Source: a filamentous cyanobacterium ESFC-1
GTDB taxonomy: Bacteria; Cyanobacteriota; Cyanobacteriia; Cyanobacteriales; Spirulinaceae
DNA length: 64,000 bases
Direction: 5' to 3'
NCBI GenBank assembly: GCA_000380225.1
Contig: KB904821.1
Span: 755,454 to 819,453 of the forward strand
The position numbers and the translations under genes were made by a program. Shown in pieces: positions 1-9,477 of this stretch. How positions within the stretch are numbered: position 1 is the stretch's first letter; each line of letters begins with the position of its first letter. The notes under the pieces are model-generated. The model was not told the origin of the DNA and did no database searches. It saw only the letters and a program-made list of their open reading frames with translations.

Positions 1-57
1 TAATATGGTAAGTAATTACAGAAAATGCTAATAGCTAAATTAATAAAGGAGAATTAT

Positions 58-237
58 ATGAATATTATGAGAATTTTGTTAGCCATCATCTTACCGCCCC
101 TCGGTGTCTTTCTAACCAAAGGAATTAGCCCGGCTTTCGCGATCAACATTTTGCTAACTGTATTAGGTTGGCTTCCCGGTTCAATTCATGCCGTGTGGAT
201 CATTGTGAAAGAAGCTGAAAACGAACCAGCTTACTAA
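58..237 (+). CDS. Pmp3/YqaE-family small membrane protein
   Basis: A 59-residue, two-helix hydrophobic protein of the UPF0057 (Pmp3/YqaE) type. The first helix contains the family's LPPLGVFL signature, followed by a short loop and a second helix with the GWLPGSIHAVW segment. Family members are plasma-membrane proteolipids linked to salt and membrane-potential stress. I place the start at the ATG after AAAGGAGAATTAT, which is a good ribosome binding site; an upstream in-frame ATG at 25 lacks one. It stands alone ahead of the DUF1206 gene. The family assignment is firm; the role here is inferred. Confidence 0.85.
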   Translation: MNIMRILLAIILPPLGVFLTKGISPAFAINILLTVLGWLPGSIHAVWIIVKEAENEPAY

Positions 238-261
238 ACTTTAAACCCAAGCATTAATTAG

Positions 262-310
262 GCGATCGCGAGTTTCTCTTTTGAGATGAGATACAACTTC
301 GCGATCGCCC
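262..310. terminator. HIP1-containing hairpin after the Pmp3-like gene
   Basis: GGCGATCGCGA (262-272) and TCGCGATCGCC (300-310) form an 11-bp inverted repeat around a 27-nt loop, each arm built on a HIP1 octamer. It lies between two + strand genes. There is no clear T-run, so terminator function is uncertain; it may simply be two HIP1 sites. Confidence 0.3.
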
Positions 311-340
311 AAAACAAATAATATTTACCCTATAAGAAAA

Positions 341-1132
341 ATGGAAAAACTCGCACGCTTAGGTTATGCAACCAAAGGCATTGTTTACGGCATTATCGGT
401 ATCTTAGCTGTTATGGCAGCTTTTACCGCAGGTGGACAAACCACAGGAACTCAAGGGGCATTAGGCTTTATCGCATCTCAACCTTTTGGTCAATTTCTGT
501 TAGTAATAACCGCAATCGGTTTAATTGCTTATGCCTTATGGCGGCTCATCGAAGCCATCCAAGACCCAGAACATAAAGGCTCTGATTCTAAAGCCATTGC
601 ACAACGAGTTGGCTACGCCATTAGTGGCTTACTCTACGGTGCATTGGCCGTCCAAGCCATCTTAATTGTTGTTGGCAAGATGAGTCAATCACAAGCCAGT
701 AGTGGTGGTAACAATTCTAAAGCGGATTGGACGGCTTGGGTCATGCAACAACCCTTTGGTCGTTGGATTATTGGCCTAATCGGTGCCATTATTGTCGGTG
801 TTGGTTTTTACCGCATTTATAAAGCTTATAAAGTTAAATTTCGCCGCAAACTTAACTTAGCCGAACTCGACCCCGAACAAACGACTTGGGCTGTTCGCAT
901 TAGCCGCATTGGGATTGCCGCTAGAGGGGTTGTTTTTATTTTAATTGGTTTTTTCCTTCTGCAAGCTTCAGCTCAATATGACCCCAATGAAGTCAAAGGA
1001 TTAGATGGTATTTTAGGGACTTTAGCCGCACAACCTTATGGCAAGTTTTTGTTAGGTTTAATCGCCATTGGCTTAGTGGCTTATGCGATTTATATGCTAA
1101 TCCAATCCCGCTATCGCCGCATTAATGTTTAA
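341..1132 (+). CDS. DUF1206 membrane protein
   Basis: A 263-residue integral membrane protein made of three similar units of about 80 residues. Each unit begins with a motif like ARLGYATKGIVYGIIG, YAISGLLYGALAV or RIGIAARGVVFILIG and carries two membrane helices, giving about six in all. This triple repeat, with a conserved 'QPFGQFLL / QPFGRWII / QPYGKFLL' motif in each unit, defines DUF1206. Function is unknown. A strong hairpin terminator follows, so it is probably a single-gene unit. Confidence 0.85.
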   Translation: MEKLARLGYATKGIVYGIIGILAVMAAFTAGGQTTGTQGALGFIASQPFGQFLLVITAIGLIAYALWRLIEAIQDPEHKGSDSKAIAQRVGYAISGLLYGALAVQAILIVVGKMSQSQASSGGNNSKADWTAWVMQQPFGRWIIGLIGAIIVGVGFYRIYKAYKVKFRRKLNLAELDPEQTTWAVRISRIGIAARGVVFILIGFFLLQASAQYDPNEVKGLDGILGTLAAQPYGKFLLGLIAIGLVAYAIYMLIQSRYRRINV

Positions 1133-1160
1133 TACCTGATTCAGTTTGTATCTATTGATA

Positions 1161-1197
1161 AAGAGAGAAATACTTGTTAGCATTTCTCTCTTTTTTT
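1161..1197. terminator. Rho-independent terminator between convergent genes
   Basis: AAGAGAGAAAT (1161-1171) pairs perfectly with ATTTCTCTCTT (1182-1192) and is followed by a run of T. It ends the DUF1206 transcript. The TAA stop of the convergent glycosyltransferase gene lies inside the T-run, so the two genes share this structure. Confidence 0.85.
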
Positions 1198-2239
1198 AGC
1201 GTTTAGATTGAAGTATTGATTTTTGATATTCAGGATACCATTCCCGTAGGCGATCGCGATCGAGTTTGAGAAATTTCGGGAGCGATCGCAACGCATACAA
1301 CGACCCTCGCACATGGGGAAACGCCCGTCGTGGTTTGGCAGTGTCGCGAGCCAATTCTAACAAACAGCGTGTCATCGCAAAAAGATAAGTTTTTAACGCC
1401 ACATTTTTCTCATCTTTTGAAGCTTTCAAAATATACAAAACTAAAGCATTTGCTAAGACTAAACAAGCCATATTGTAGCGTTTAGTCCGAGCTACAGGAG
1501 TTTCATCATGATAAATCAAAGCATCACAAGCCAAGAGCAAAGCATACTTTTGAGAAACCCGATAACTCAAATCTACATCAGTTCCCTTATTAATTAAAAT
1601 TGTGTCATAGCCGCCCACTTCTCGAAATACAGAAGTCCGAAAACTCATACGACAACCATGAAATAAAACCACATCTTGAATCGGTGCTTCTTTGGTAATT
1701 GTAGAAGTATCGTAAACATGGTATTTGCCATCATAGGGAAGGAAAAGTTTTTCTTGATACCACAGTTTTTGTACAGCTTGCACAAAACTACTTCTACGCT
1801 TTTCCGAAGCCGATCTTAAGGTGTTGCTAAACTCTGGGTTAACTGTATCTGGTGGCGTACCCACTAAACGCCCACAGACTCCCCCCACAATACCCTCACT
1901 ATCGCTTTCGTAAACTTTGAGAATTTCTTCTGCATAAGTAGTATAGGGCAACGAATCATCGTCTAACATAAAAATGATATCGCTACTACATTTTTCTGCC
2001 CCTAAATTCGCTTGATAAGTGACTGATTTTACTTCTGAATGCAGATAAATCCATTCAATTTCCGGCTTAGTCTTGGCAATAGTATTTAAAATTTCCTCTT
2101 TGGATTCTTGCCAATTCTCACTGGCATCAATAATGATAATTTGTTGGGGTAATCGGGTTTGATTGATAAAAGTGGGCAGTGAATTTTTTAAAATATTGCC
2201 ACGATTAAGGGTAGGAATTAGCCCTGACCAAGTTAGCAT
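1196..2239 (-). CDS. Family 2 glycosyltransferase
   Basis: A 347-residue GT-A fold glycosyltransferase. The N-terminus reads IPTLNRGNIL, typical of the nucleotide-binding start of GT2 enzymes. IIIDASENWQES follows, and the metal-binding DXD region is IIFMLDDDSLP. A later FREVGGYD matches the acceptor-side motif of GT2 proteins. There is no membrane helix in the catalytic part, so it is probably cytosolic or peripheral. Such enzymes add sugars to lipids or exopolysaccharide; the substrate cannot be read from the sequence. It is monocistronic, convergent with the DUF1206 gene. Confidence 0.8.
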   Translation of the reverse strand: MLTWSGLIPTLNRGNILKNSLPTFINQTRLPQQIIIIDASENWQESKEEILNTIAKTKPEIEWIYLHSEVKSVTYQANLGAEKCSSDIIFMLDDDSLPYTTYAEEILKVYESDSEGIVGGVCGRLVGTPPDTVNPEFSNTLRSASEKRRSSFVQAVQKLWYQEKLFLPYDGKYHVYDTSTITKEAPIQDVVLFHGCRMSFRTSVFREVGGYDTILINKGTDVDLSYRVSQKYALLLACDALIYHDETPVARTKRYNMACLVLANALVLYILKASKDEKNVALKTYLFAMTRCLLELARDTAKPRRAFPHVRGSLYALRSLPKFLKLDRDRLREWYPEYQKSILQSKR

Positions 2240-2338
2240 TTTGGTTTTCCTAAGAAACGAAGGTGGACAACTGAAAAAATTATATAGCAGAATTTAGAAG
2301 AACGTCCAAAACCGAAGTCATTGCCACTCTATACAATA

Positions 2339-2370
2339 GAAAAAACCTGCCGATCAGCCAGCAGGCATTA
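2339..2370 (-). terminator. Terminator of the subtilase gene
   Basis: Read on the minus strand, GCCTGCTGGCTGATCGGC is followed by AGGTTTTTTC: a CCTGC/GCAGG stem and a T6 tract, 30 nt past the stop of the S8 peptidase gene. Confidence 0.6.
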
Positions 2371-2399
2371 AATCAACAGTTGCTTAAATCAAAGCTAAT

Positions 2400-3986
2400 C
2401 TAGGAATTGGGTTTTGTCCACCACGCGATCGCGTAGGGTTGTTCGGCTTCATTCACTTGGCGTTCATACTGCACCCGAATCTTATAACGTCCCGTTTGGG
2501 GAACTTCGCAGAAAATATGCTCCACGCTATCGACAGCACTCGTCGAAGCACAAGTGCGAGTTGCTGCGGCATTACCGTCAATCGGGACTAAAGCGATATT
2601 GAGGTCATTTAAGCCGCGATCGCGAAAACTCTCCCCCTCATCATACAACTCATTCCCATTCGCGTCCTCTAGCTCCACGCGACGCTGCCAAGCCAACGTA
2701 ATCGCCGCCCGACTGCCCCCTGCCAACGGTTGCTCTAGCACATACTCTTGCACATTACCCGCATTAACGCTGCGATAATCCCAACCCACCGGCGGAACCG
2801 CCCCCGTAGGACTCCACTGACCCGGACTAAACTGCTGATAAGCGCGAAACACATTCAACTGACCCGTTCCCATCTCAATATCTAACGGGATATTCGGATC
2901 GCGGGCCGCATCCCCATCAAGCCAAGTCAAATTATCCTTATCTAAAATCGTGTGCTGCATCCCCAAAAACGAGCCATCCCCCGGATCGGCCACCTTGTCC
3001 GCCGCATTCAGTAAAACCGCCCGCATCACCTCACTGCGACGGGAATCTAGACTCCATTGGGGGTTGTCTGCTTTGATTTGGCGATCGCCAAACTCCTGCA
3101 ACAACGCCACCGAACCCGCCACATGGGGAGCCGCGAAACTCGTCCCCGTCACCGGAACCACAGCGCCATCCAAGTTATACACCGCCACCTGATTCCCCGG
3201 AGCGACCAAATTAATTGACCGTCGTCCCCCCACATTAATTTCTCGCTCAATCAGCAAGCGGCCAATCCCAATGGGTAAATCGCTCAAATTAGAAAAATCC
3301 AACTTGCGATATTCCCCCTCTCGCTTCATCGTCGAAGCCACATTAATACCATTAAAATTATCCGTCGGAATCGGAATACCGCCGCCACCCTGATTCCCCG
3401 CGATCGTATACAACACATTATGCACCCGTGCCGACCAATCAATACAGCGCGTCAAATGAGCATTACCATCCAAAATTGGATTCTCGCGGGGATCGCGGCT
3501 AAGGGGTTCCCCGAAACTAAAATTAATCGCTCGCACATCCCCCCCATTCTGCAACGCAACGTGCTGCGAGGAAATACATTCCAAGGGCTGGCCGCCGCCC
3601 CGCAACGACCCCACCGCCGACGCATACAAGCGAGCTTCAGGAGCCACACCCCGCAGGCGTTTGTCATTGCTCACCATGATCATCGCCACCATCGCCGCGT
3701 GAGCATCCACAAACATATTCGCATTGGCCGGTTCGTCCCGGTGAAACACGCCGTAAACCGACAACGCCCGATTCGTTGAAGACGCTTTATCCAAACCAAA
3801 CTTGCTCGGTCGTCCTACCTCCACTTGGCCAATGCCAATTTTACGACCCAATAAATTGTAAGGCGGGGCGTGTAACCGACGAGCATTAATTCCCGCTTCT
3901 CCGACAGAGGTATCTAAAGCCAAAACCGGAGCAATCAGCCCTGAAAAGGTTAAACCGCCGATTAGCCATGCTAATTTCTTTCTCAT
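2400..3986 (-). CDS. Secreted S8-family (subtilisin-like) peptidase with altered triad
   Basis: A 528-residue subtilase. Residues 1-23 are a signal peptide (basic MRKK, hydrophobic core, AxA-like end), so the mature protein acts outside the cytoplasm. The catalytic histidine is in DAHAAMVAMI (His96), the oxyanion asparagine in IAGNQGGG (Asn198) and the nucleophile in GTSFAAPHVAG (Ser283). Where most subtilases have Asp (V-I-D-T-G) this one reads GIGQVEVG, placing Glu56 at the Asp position. After about residue 400 there is a beta-rich C-terminal domain resembling P or pre-peptidase C-terminal domains, ending YKIRVQYE...IAWW. Own terminator, no operon partner. Confidence 0.82.
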   Translation of the reverse strand: MRKKLAWLIGGLTFSGLIAPVLALDTSVGEAGINARRLHAPPYNLLGRKIGIGQVEVGRPSKFGLDKASSTNRALSVYGVFHRDEPANANMFVDAHAAMVAMIMVSNDKRLRGVAPEARLYASAVGSLRGGGQPLECISSQHVALQNGGDVRAINFSFGEPLSRDPRENPILDGNAHLTRCIDWSARVHNVLYTIAGNQGGGGIPIPTDNFNGINVASTMKREGEYRKLDFSNLSDLPIGIGRLLIEREINVGGRRSINLVAPGNQVAVYNLDGAVVPVTGTSFAAPHVAGSVALLQEFGDRQIKADNPQWSLDSRRSEVMRAVLLNAADKVADPGDGSFLGMQHTILDKDNLTWLDGDAARDPNIPLDIEMGTGQLNVFRAYQQFSPGQWSPTGAVPPVGWDYRSVNAGNVQEYVLEQPLAGGSRAAITLAWQRRVELEDANGNELYDEGESFRDRGLNDLNIALVPIDGNAAATRTCASTSAVDSVEHIFCEVPQTGRYKIRVQYERQVNEAEQPYAIAWWTKPNS

Positions 3987-4132
3987 TTGTTGCCTAATAA
4001 AGACCCCTACATAAAATTTTTTACATTAGATGGAGGATTCTCCACTACTCATGCCTAAATAATCCAGAGATTTGCTAAAGATTTTGTTAAGATTATTACA
4101 ATTCCAACTTATGAGTAAGAGAACATCCCATC

Positions 4133-4834
4133 ATGTCTGATAAACAAATTGTTGTATCACCTTCTATATTATCGGCAGATTTTAGTCGTTTGGGTGAAGA
4201 AGTCAAAGCCATTGATGCGGCGGGCGCTGACTGGATTCATGTCGATGTCATGGACGGTCGTTTTGTTCCCAATATCACCATTGGCCCGTTAATTGTTAAA
4301 GCCCTGCGTCCGGTTACCGAAAAGCCCTTAGACGTTCACCTTATGATTGTCGAACCGGAAAAATATGTCAAAGACTTCGCTGATGCCGGAGCCGACATTA
4401 TTTCCGTTCACGCCGAGCATAACGCTTCCCCTCACCTCCACCGTACTTTAACCCAAATTCGCGAACTCGGTAAAAAATCCGGTGTGGTTCTCAATCCCTC
4501 CACTCCTTTAGATTTAATCGAGTATGTCCTCGATGTCTGCGATTTGGTCTTGATTATGAGCGTTAACCCCGGTTTTGGCGGTCAAAGCTTTATCCCCCAA
4601 GTCGTTGATAAAATCCGCAAGCTGCGTCAAATGTGTGACGAGCGCGGCCTCGACCCCTGGATTGAAGTAGACGGCGGTTTGAAGCCGACCAACACCTGGC
4701 AAGTCCTCGAAGCCGGTGCAAATGCCATTGTCGCCGGTTCTGCGGTCTTCAAGGCTCCCGATTATGCCGAAGCCATCGAGGGGATTCGCAACAGCAAGCG
4801 TCCGGCTTCCGAGCAAGAGTTGGTTACTGCTTAG
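4133..4834 (+). CDS. rpe: Ribulose-phosphate 3-epimerase
   Basis: A 233-residue TIM-barrel enzyme interconverting ribulose-5-phosphate and xylulose-5-phosphate in the Calvin-Benson and oxidative pentose phosphate pathways. It shows every family block in order: [20 protein letters not shown] (metal His and catalytic Asp), [15 protein letters not shown] (phosphate loop) and EVDGG (second catalytic Asp). Length is normal. The start ATG at 4133 has only weak Shine-Dalgarno character, which is common here. It stands alone; rpiA, the other pentose-phosphate isomerase, is elsewhere in the window. Confidence 0.95.
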   Translation: MSDKQIVVSPSILSADFSRLGEEVKAIDAAGADWIHVDVMDGRFVPNITIGPLIVKALRPVTEKPLDVHLMIVEPEKYVKDFADAGADIISVHAEHNASPHLHRTLTQIRELGKKSGVVLNPSTPLDLIEYVLDVCDLVLIMSVNPGFGGQSFIPQVVDKIRKLRQMCDERGLDPWIEVDGGLKPTNTWQVLEAGANAIVAGSAVFKAPDYAEAIEGIRNSKRPASEQELVTA

Positions 4835-5270
4835 GTTACCATAGCGTTTCCTTTAGCGTTTCCCGGTTCAAATTTATAGTAGGGTGTGTTGATCGTGCAC
4901 CCTACCATAACTCATTCAATCTGATTTGTTTGAGTTTTTTTTGTGCGATCGCATCAAGTCTAATCTTCCCATAAAGCTTTGATCATTGACGAGTAGTTAA
5001 CGATAAAAATTCGCAAGATCGCGCTATTAAGAAGGCGATTAAAACCTTTTAATTCATTCCCAATAAAAGCTGGCGCTAGGAGATGGATAACAAAGATGTA
5101 AGTAAATACCACCTTAATAAAAGGTTATGGCCAGTCTATGAACGAAGAATCCCCTCACCTCACCATCGGGACGGATCAATTTCAGAATCAATAAATATCG
5201 ATCTAAAACATCAAAGATATTGATTTAAATTAAATTGAGTATTACACTCATCACGAGGCTAAACCGCCTA
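4835..5270. other. Gene-free spacer rpe-pstS
   Basis: No credible reading frame. It contains a palindromic repeat (4878-4905) just after rpe. The rest is AT-rich DNA leading to the pst promoter, with no other structure I can support. Confidence 0.6.
4878..4905. repeat. GTAGGGTG...CACCCTAC palindromic repeat
   Basis: AGTAGGGTGTGTTGATCG followed by TGCACCCTACC forms a hairpin about 45 nt after the rpe stop. It is a diverged copy of the palindrome that also follows the R-M gene (13267) and the COG0523 gene (47284). Confidence 0.6.
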
Positions 5271-5310
5271 ATTTAAGCCTTGTTTAAGGACTTTAAGGAT
5301 TGGTTAAAGG
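5271..5310. promoter_or_regulatory. Candidate Pho box of the pst operon
   Basis: Read on the minus strand this segment has four TTAA cores, as CTTTAACC, CTTAAAGT, CTTAAACA and CTTAAAT, at spacings of 11, 9 and 11 nt. Cyanobacterial SphR/PhoB boxes are direct repeats of PyTTAAPyPy spaced about 11 nt. The position, just upstream of pstS, fits phosphate-starvation control. Inferred from pattern only. Confidence 0.5.
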
Positions 5311-5324
5311 CTCATTAATTTTCA

Positions 5325-6410
5325 ATGTACACAGAGTTAATTAAACCAATGTTGTTATCCCAACGTCTGCTCCGAACAGCTTATTCATTGACGGCTTTGT
5401 CATTGTTAATAGGCTTGGCTGCTTGTAATAGTTCTGATACCGCCACTGAAGATGGCGACGACATGGCTGCTGTCGATAGTCCTGATTCTGGCGTAACCGG
5501 TGATGTTTTAGTTGATGGTTCTAGCACCGTCTTCCCGATTTCTGAAGCCATGGCTGAGGAGTTCATGGCAGAAAACCCAGATGCGCGGGTAACGGTAGGG
5601 GTTTCTGGTTCAGGTGGTGGCTTCAGTAAATTCTGCGCCGGTGAAACTGACATCTCCAACGCCTCTCGTCCCATCAAACCCGAAGAAGCCGAAATTTGCG
5701 CCGAAAATGGCATCGAATTTGTTGAGTTGCCCATTGCCTTCGATGGCTTGTCCGTCATCACCAACCCTGAAAACGATTGGGCTGAGTGCCTCACGGTGGA
5801 CGAATTAAAAATGATCTGGGAACCTGATGCCCAAGGTGCGATTACCAACTGGAATCAAGTTCGCGATGAATTTCCCGATGCCCCTCTAGGGCTATATGGT
5901 CCGGGTACTGACTCCGGAACCTTCGACTACTTTACCGAAGCGATTGTGGGTGAAGACGGTGCCAGCCGAGGCGACTTCACCTCTAGCGAAGATGACAATG
6001 TTATTGTACAAGGGGTAGCGAATGACCAAGGTGGCTTGGGCTACTTGGGTTATGCCTATTACATCGAGAACGAAGACCGATTAAAATTGATGGCGATTGA
6101 TGGCGGTAACGGCTGTATTCAACCTAGCCAAGAAACCATTGCCGATGGGACTTACCAACCTTTAAGCCGTCCTGAGTTCTTCTATGTGAAGGTGGACTCA
6201 TTGTCTAACCCGGCAGTACGGGCCTTTGCCGAGTTTCAGATCGATCCCGATAACGCTAACCTGGTTAACGAAACCGGATATGTGCCAATCCCCGCCGATC
6301 TTGCTCCTCTGGCACAAGAGCGGCTTGACAACGAAATTGCGGGTACTGTGTTCCCCGACGGTTCGGCAGTTGGCGTTAAGCTGGCGGATTTGTTTGAAGC
6401 ACAACAGTAA
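5325..6410 (+). CDS. pstS: Phosphate ABC transporter substrate-binding lipoprotein PstS
   Basis: A 361-residue periplasmic phosphate-binding protein, first gene of a pst operon. It starts with a signal peptide ending in the lipobox LIGLAAC, so it is probably lipid-anchored. Phosphate-contacting loops are visible: [30 protein letters not shown] and [13 protein letters not shown] second in-frame ATG at 5349 would give [10 protein letters not shown], an equally good signal peptide; the first ATG has an AAAGG 13 nt upstream, so the choice is uncertain. The candidate Pho box lies directly upstream. Confidence 0.93.
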   Translation: MYTELIKPMLLSQRLLRTAYSLTALSLLIGLAACNSSDTATEDGDDMAAVDSPDSGVTGDVLVDGSSTVFPISEAMAEEFMAENPDARVTVGVSGSGGGFSKFCAGETDISNASRPIKPEEAEICAENGIEFVELPIAFDGLSVITNPENDWAECLTVDELKMIWEPDAQGAITNWNQVRDEFPDAPLGLYGPGTDSGTFDYFTEAIVGEDGASRGDFTSSEDDNVIVQGVANDQGGLGYLGYAYYIENEDRLKLMAIDGGNGCIQPSQETIADGTYQPLSRPEFFYVKVDSLSNPAVRAFAEFQIDPDNANLVNETGYVPIPADLAPLAQERLDNEIAGTVFPDGSAVGVKLADLFEAQQ

Positions 6411-6598
6411 AGCCATGCTGCCAAGGAAGCGCTGACCAGCCCTTATGGTGTTGGTAGGTTGAAGGCGTGAAGGCGACTGTAGAGTAGCATAATCCATAGT
6501 CGCCTTCCTTCTGTCATTTAATCGAATGCTGATGAGATATCGATCGGCAATTGACTTGTACCACCCTCAAGTTTGTAGATATTCCAGGTTTAGCCCCT

Positions 6599-7540
6599 AT
6601 GACCGCTAATTCACCCAACTCTGGTGAGGATCGATCCTCACTGTGGAAACCGAATCGCCAAGCCAGCAGACGTGTAGAAATGCTGGTTAAGCTTATTTTT
6701 GGTGCTTTTGCCCTTGTTTCTGTGGCAACGACTGCTGGTATTGTGCTGACGCTGATTTTTGAAACCATTGAGTTCTTCGGAGAAGTTTCTCTGTTGCAGT
6801 TTTTGTTTGACCCGCAATGGACTCCCCTGTTTAGTAATCAACAGTTTGGGATTCATGTGTTAATTAGCGCCACCATCATGACCACAGGGATTGCCATTCT
6901 CGTCGCTTTGCCTTTGGGCTTAATGGCAGCCATTTACTTGAGTGAGTATGCTAGTCTGAATACCCGCAGGTTTCTTAAACCGGCATTGGAGATTCTTGCA
7001 GGAATTCCCAGCGTGGTTTTTGGCTACTTTGCCTTGTTGACAGTGACACCAGTTTTGCAGACTTTTATTCCCGGTTTGCAGGGCTTTAATGCCCTGAGTG
7101 CTGGTTTAGTGTTGGGCATTTCCATTCTGCCCCTAGTGGCTTCTCTCAGTGAAGATGCGATCTATGCAGTCCCCCGGAGTTTGAGAGATGGCTCCTATGC
7201 TTTAGGGGCGACTAAACGTGAGACCATTATCTCGGTGATCTTGCCGGCCGCTCTGTCGGGAATTGTTGCGTCCTTGATTTTGGCAATTTCGAGGGCCATT
7301 GGCGAGACCATGATCGTAACCCTCGCGGCAGGTCAGAACCCAACGCCAGGATTCAACCCCTTTGTCCCCGTGGCGACGATGACGGCTTTTATTGTGCAGG
7401 TCAGTCTGGGGGATACGCCGGCCACATCCCTGGCGTACAAAACGATTTTTGCGGTGGGGATGACCCTGTTTTTAATTACGCTTACCCTTAACCTCATCAG
7501 CTTTTGGTTCGTTCGCAAGTTTCAGGAGAAGTACGAGTAA
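6599..7540 (+). CDS. pstC: Phosphate ABC transporter permease PstC
   Basis: A 313-residue inner-membrane permease, about six helices, that pairs with PstA to form the phosphate channel. The ABC permease coupling motif is visible near EDAIYAVPRSLRDGSYALGA, followed by the conserved SRAIGETMIV. I prefer the ATG at 6599 (MTANSPNSG); an in-frame ATG at 6551 would add 16 residues of uncertain value. The stop overlaps the pstA start by one base (TAATG), a sign of translational coupling. Confidence 0.93.
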   Translation: MTANSPNSGEDRSSLWKPNRQASRRVEMLVKLIFGAFALVSVATTAGIVLTLIFETIEFFGEVSLLQFLFDPQWTPLFSNQQFGIHVLISATIMTTGIAILVALPLGLMAAIYLSEYASLNTRRFLKPALEILAGIPSVVFGYFALLTVTPVLQTFIPGLQGFNALSAGLVLGISILPLVASLSEDAIYAVPRSLRDGSYALGATKRETIISVILPAALSGIVASLILAISRAIGETMIVTLAAGQNPTPGFNPFVPVATMTAFIVQVSLGDTPATSLAYKTIFAVGMTLFLITLTLNLISFWFVRKFQEKYE

Positions 7541-8463
7541 TGACCACTCAGCAAGATTTTCCCTCTCAAGAAAAGGGTTCTTCCTCTATATCGTCTTCCT
7601 ATCAGCCTAACTTATCGGGTCGTTATAAACTTGACAAAATTTTCGCGGCGATCGCGCTGATTTGTGCCTGGGCCGGGTTGGTCGTATTGGCTTGGTTATT
7701 GGTTGATGTCTTTACCGATGGTGTCTCCCGCCTCACCTGGACTTTTATCTCGGAATTTCCCTCCCGCAAACCCGATGAGGCGGGTTTATTATCGGCTTTA
7801 GTCGGAAGTATCTGGTTAATCGGCATTGTCGCGTTGGTGGCGTTTCCGGTGGGTGTGGGTGCTGGTATTTTTCTGGAGGAATTTATTAAAAATAGTGTCA
7901 TCGGAAACATTATCGAGGTGAATATCTCGAACTTGGCGGGAGTACCTTCTATCATTTATGGTTTGCTGGGTTTGGCTGCCTTTGTGCGCTGGATGGAGCC
8001 ACTCACTGGGGGACGCAGCATTATCGCGGGGGGACTGACCTTGGGGCTTTTGGTTTTGCCCATTGTGATTGTGGCAACTCGCGAATCGTTGAGGGCCGTC
8101 CCTGACAGCACTCGCTTGGCTGGGTTTGCTGTAGGGGCAACTCGTTGGCAAGTTGTACGAGATACTGTTCTACCGCCCGCTTTTCCTGGTATTCTGACAG
8201 GGACGATTTTGGCGCTTTCACGAGCAATCGGAGAAACGGCTCCACTAATTACGATTGGTGCTTTGACCTTTATTGCTTTCTTGCCCAGAGGTCCGCGCGA
8301 TTCATTTACAGCGCTGCCTATCCAGATTTACAACTGGGTTTCTCGTCCGCAGCAAGAATTCCACAGTTTAGCAGCCGGTGGGATTATTGTATTGCTCGTG
8401 GTGTTGCTAACAATGAATTCTATCGCCGTCATTCTACGGAATAAGTTGCAGAAGTCTCGATAG
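7540..8463 (+). CDS. pstA: Phosphate ABC transporter permease PstA
   Basis: A 307-residue second permease of the phosphate importer, about six membrane helices. The coupling loop is ATRESLRAVPDSTRLAGFAVGA and the conserved LSRAIGETAPL follows. Translation most likely starts at the ATG that overlaps the pstC stop (MTTQQDFPS), preceded by AGGAG 10-14 nt upstream within pstC. The N-terminal 40 residues are polar and serine-rich before the first helix. Confidence 0.93.
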   Translation: MTTQQDFPSQEKGSSSISSSYQPNLSGRYKLDKIFAAIALICAWAGLVVLAWLLVDVFTDGVSRLTWTFISEFPSRKPDEAGLLSALVGSIWLIGIVALVAFPVGVGAGIFLEEFIKNSVIGNIIEVNISNLAGVPSIIYGLLGLAAFVRWMEPLTGGRSIIAGGLTLGLLVLPIVIVATRESLRAVPDSTRLAGFAVGATRWQVVRDTVLPPAFPGILTGTILALSRAIGETAPLITIGALTFIAFLPRGPRDSFTALPIQIYNWVSRPQQEFHSLAAGGIIVLLVVLLTMNSIAVILRNKLQKSR

Positions 8464-8541
8464 ATGACGGCATCGTCGTACAGACTCTTACATTATCGCC
8501 GATTTTGAATCGGTTTTGCTGAATTTTAAGGTTTCTCATTC

Positions 8542-9351
8542 ATGGTATCTGAGATGCAATCTTCAATGACGACCGACACGGTTTTTACCGTTCGCAACCT
8601 GAGCGTTTATTATGGCTCTTTACTGGCAGTTCGAGGGGTTAATCTGGATATCCCTAAAAACCAAATTACGGCATTTATTGGCCCGTCGGGGTGCGGAAAA
8701 AGTACGGTTTTACGGTGTTTTAATCGCACTAACGATCTGATTCCGGGGGCCCGGATAGAAGGCAAAATTGAGTACCACGACCAGGATTTGTATAGCAAGA
8801 AAACGGATCCCATTGATATCCGTCGCCGTATTGGTATGGTATTTCAAAAGCCTAATCCTTTTCCTAAAAGTATTTATAATAATGTGGCTTATGGCGCTCG
8901 CATTAACGGGTATCAGGGCAATATGGATGAACTGGTAGAGCGATCGCTCAAAGGAGCTGCTCTGTGGGACGAGGTGAAGGATAAGTTGAAAGAAAGCGGT
9001 CTATCTCTATCTGGTGGACAGCAACAGAGGTTATGTATTGCGCGGGCGATCGCGGTGCAGCCAGAAGTCATTTTAATGGATGAACCCTGCTCGGCACTTG
9101 ACCCTATTTCAACCCTGAAAATTGAAGAATTGATGAATGATTTGAAACAAAACTATACGATCGTCATCGTGACTCACAACATGCAGCAAGCTACTCGCGT
9201 GTCCGATATTACTGCCTTTTTTAATGCTGAAGAGTCTCTAGAATCGAGCAACAAAATTGGCTTTTTAGTCGAATATGACTTAACTCAAAACATTTTCCAC
9301 AACCCCCAAAACAAAGACACTAAAAACTACGTTTCTGGTCGTTTTGGCTAA
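8542..9351 (+). CDS. pstB: Phosphate ABC transporter ATP-binding protein PstB
   Basis: A 269-residue ABC ATPase powering the Pst importer. It has Walker [10 protein letters not shown], the PstB-typical [14 protein letters not shown] after the Q-loop, the signature [14 protein letters not shown], Walker [14 protein letters not shown] and the switch histidine in IVTHNM. It follows pstA after 78 nt and is the last gene of the operon; no phoU follows. A perfect inverted repeat downstream probably ends the transcript. The start could be the ATG at 8542 or the in-frame ATG at 8554 or 8566. Confidence 0.95.
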   Translation: MVSEMQSSMTTDTVFTVRNLSVYYGSLLAVRGVNLDIPKNQITAFIGPSGCGKSTVLRCFNRTNDLIPGARIEGKIEYHDQDLYSKKTDPIDIRRRIGMVFQKPNPFPKSIYNNVAYGARINGYQGNMDELVERSLKGAALWDEVKDKLKESGLSLSGGQQQRLCIARAIAVQPEVILMDEPCSALDPISTLKIEELMNDLKQNYTIVIVTHNMQQATRVSDITAFFNAEESLESSNKIGFLVEYDLTQNIFHNPQNKDTKNYVSGRFG

Positions 9352-9388
9352 GTCGGTCAGGCATATTTAACAAACTTATAGATTATTA

Positions 9389-9424
9389 TTCAATTGAGAG
9401 AAGTTTAAGATTCTCTCAATTGAA
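9389..9424. terminator. Perfect 14-bp inverted repeat after pstB
   Basis: TTCAATTGAGAGAA and TTCTCTCAATTGAA flank an 8-nt loop, about 40 nt past the pstB stop. It lacks a T-tract, so it could be an attenuator or mRNA 3'-end stabiliser rather than a classical terminator. Confidence 0.5.
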
Positions 9425-9477
9425 ATCCCTCTCATTCGCTAAATTATTCTATCAACATTATTGGTATTAGTAGTGCT

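Noticed and set aside
3420-3779. Long + strand open frames under the subtilase gene
   Set aside because: They are antisense shadows of a well-supported coding sequence; their translations have no family features.
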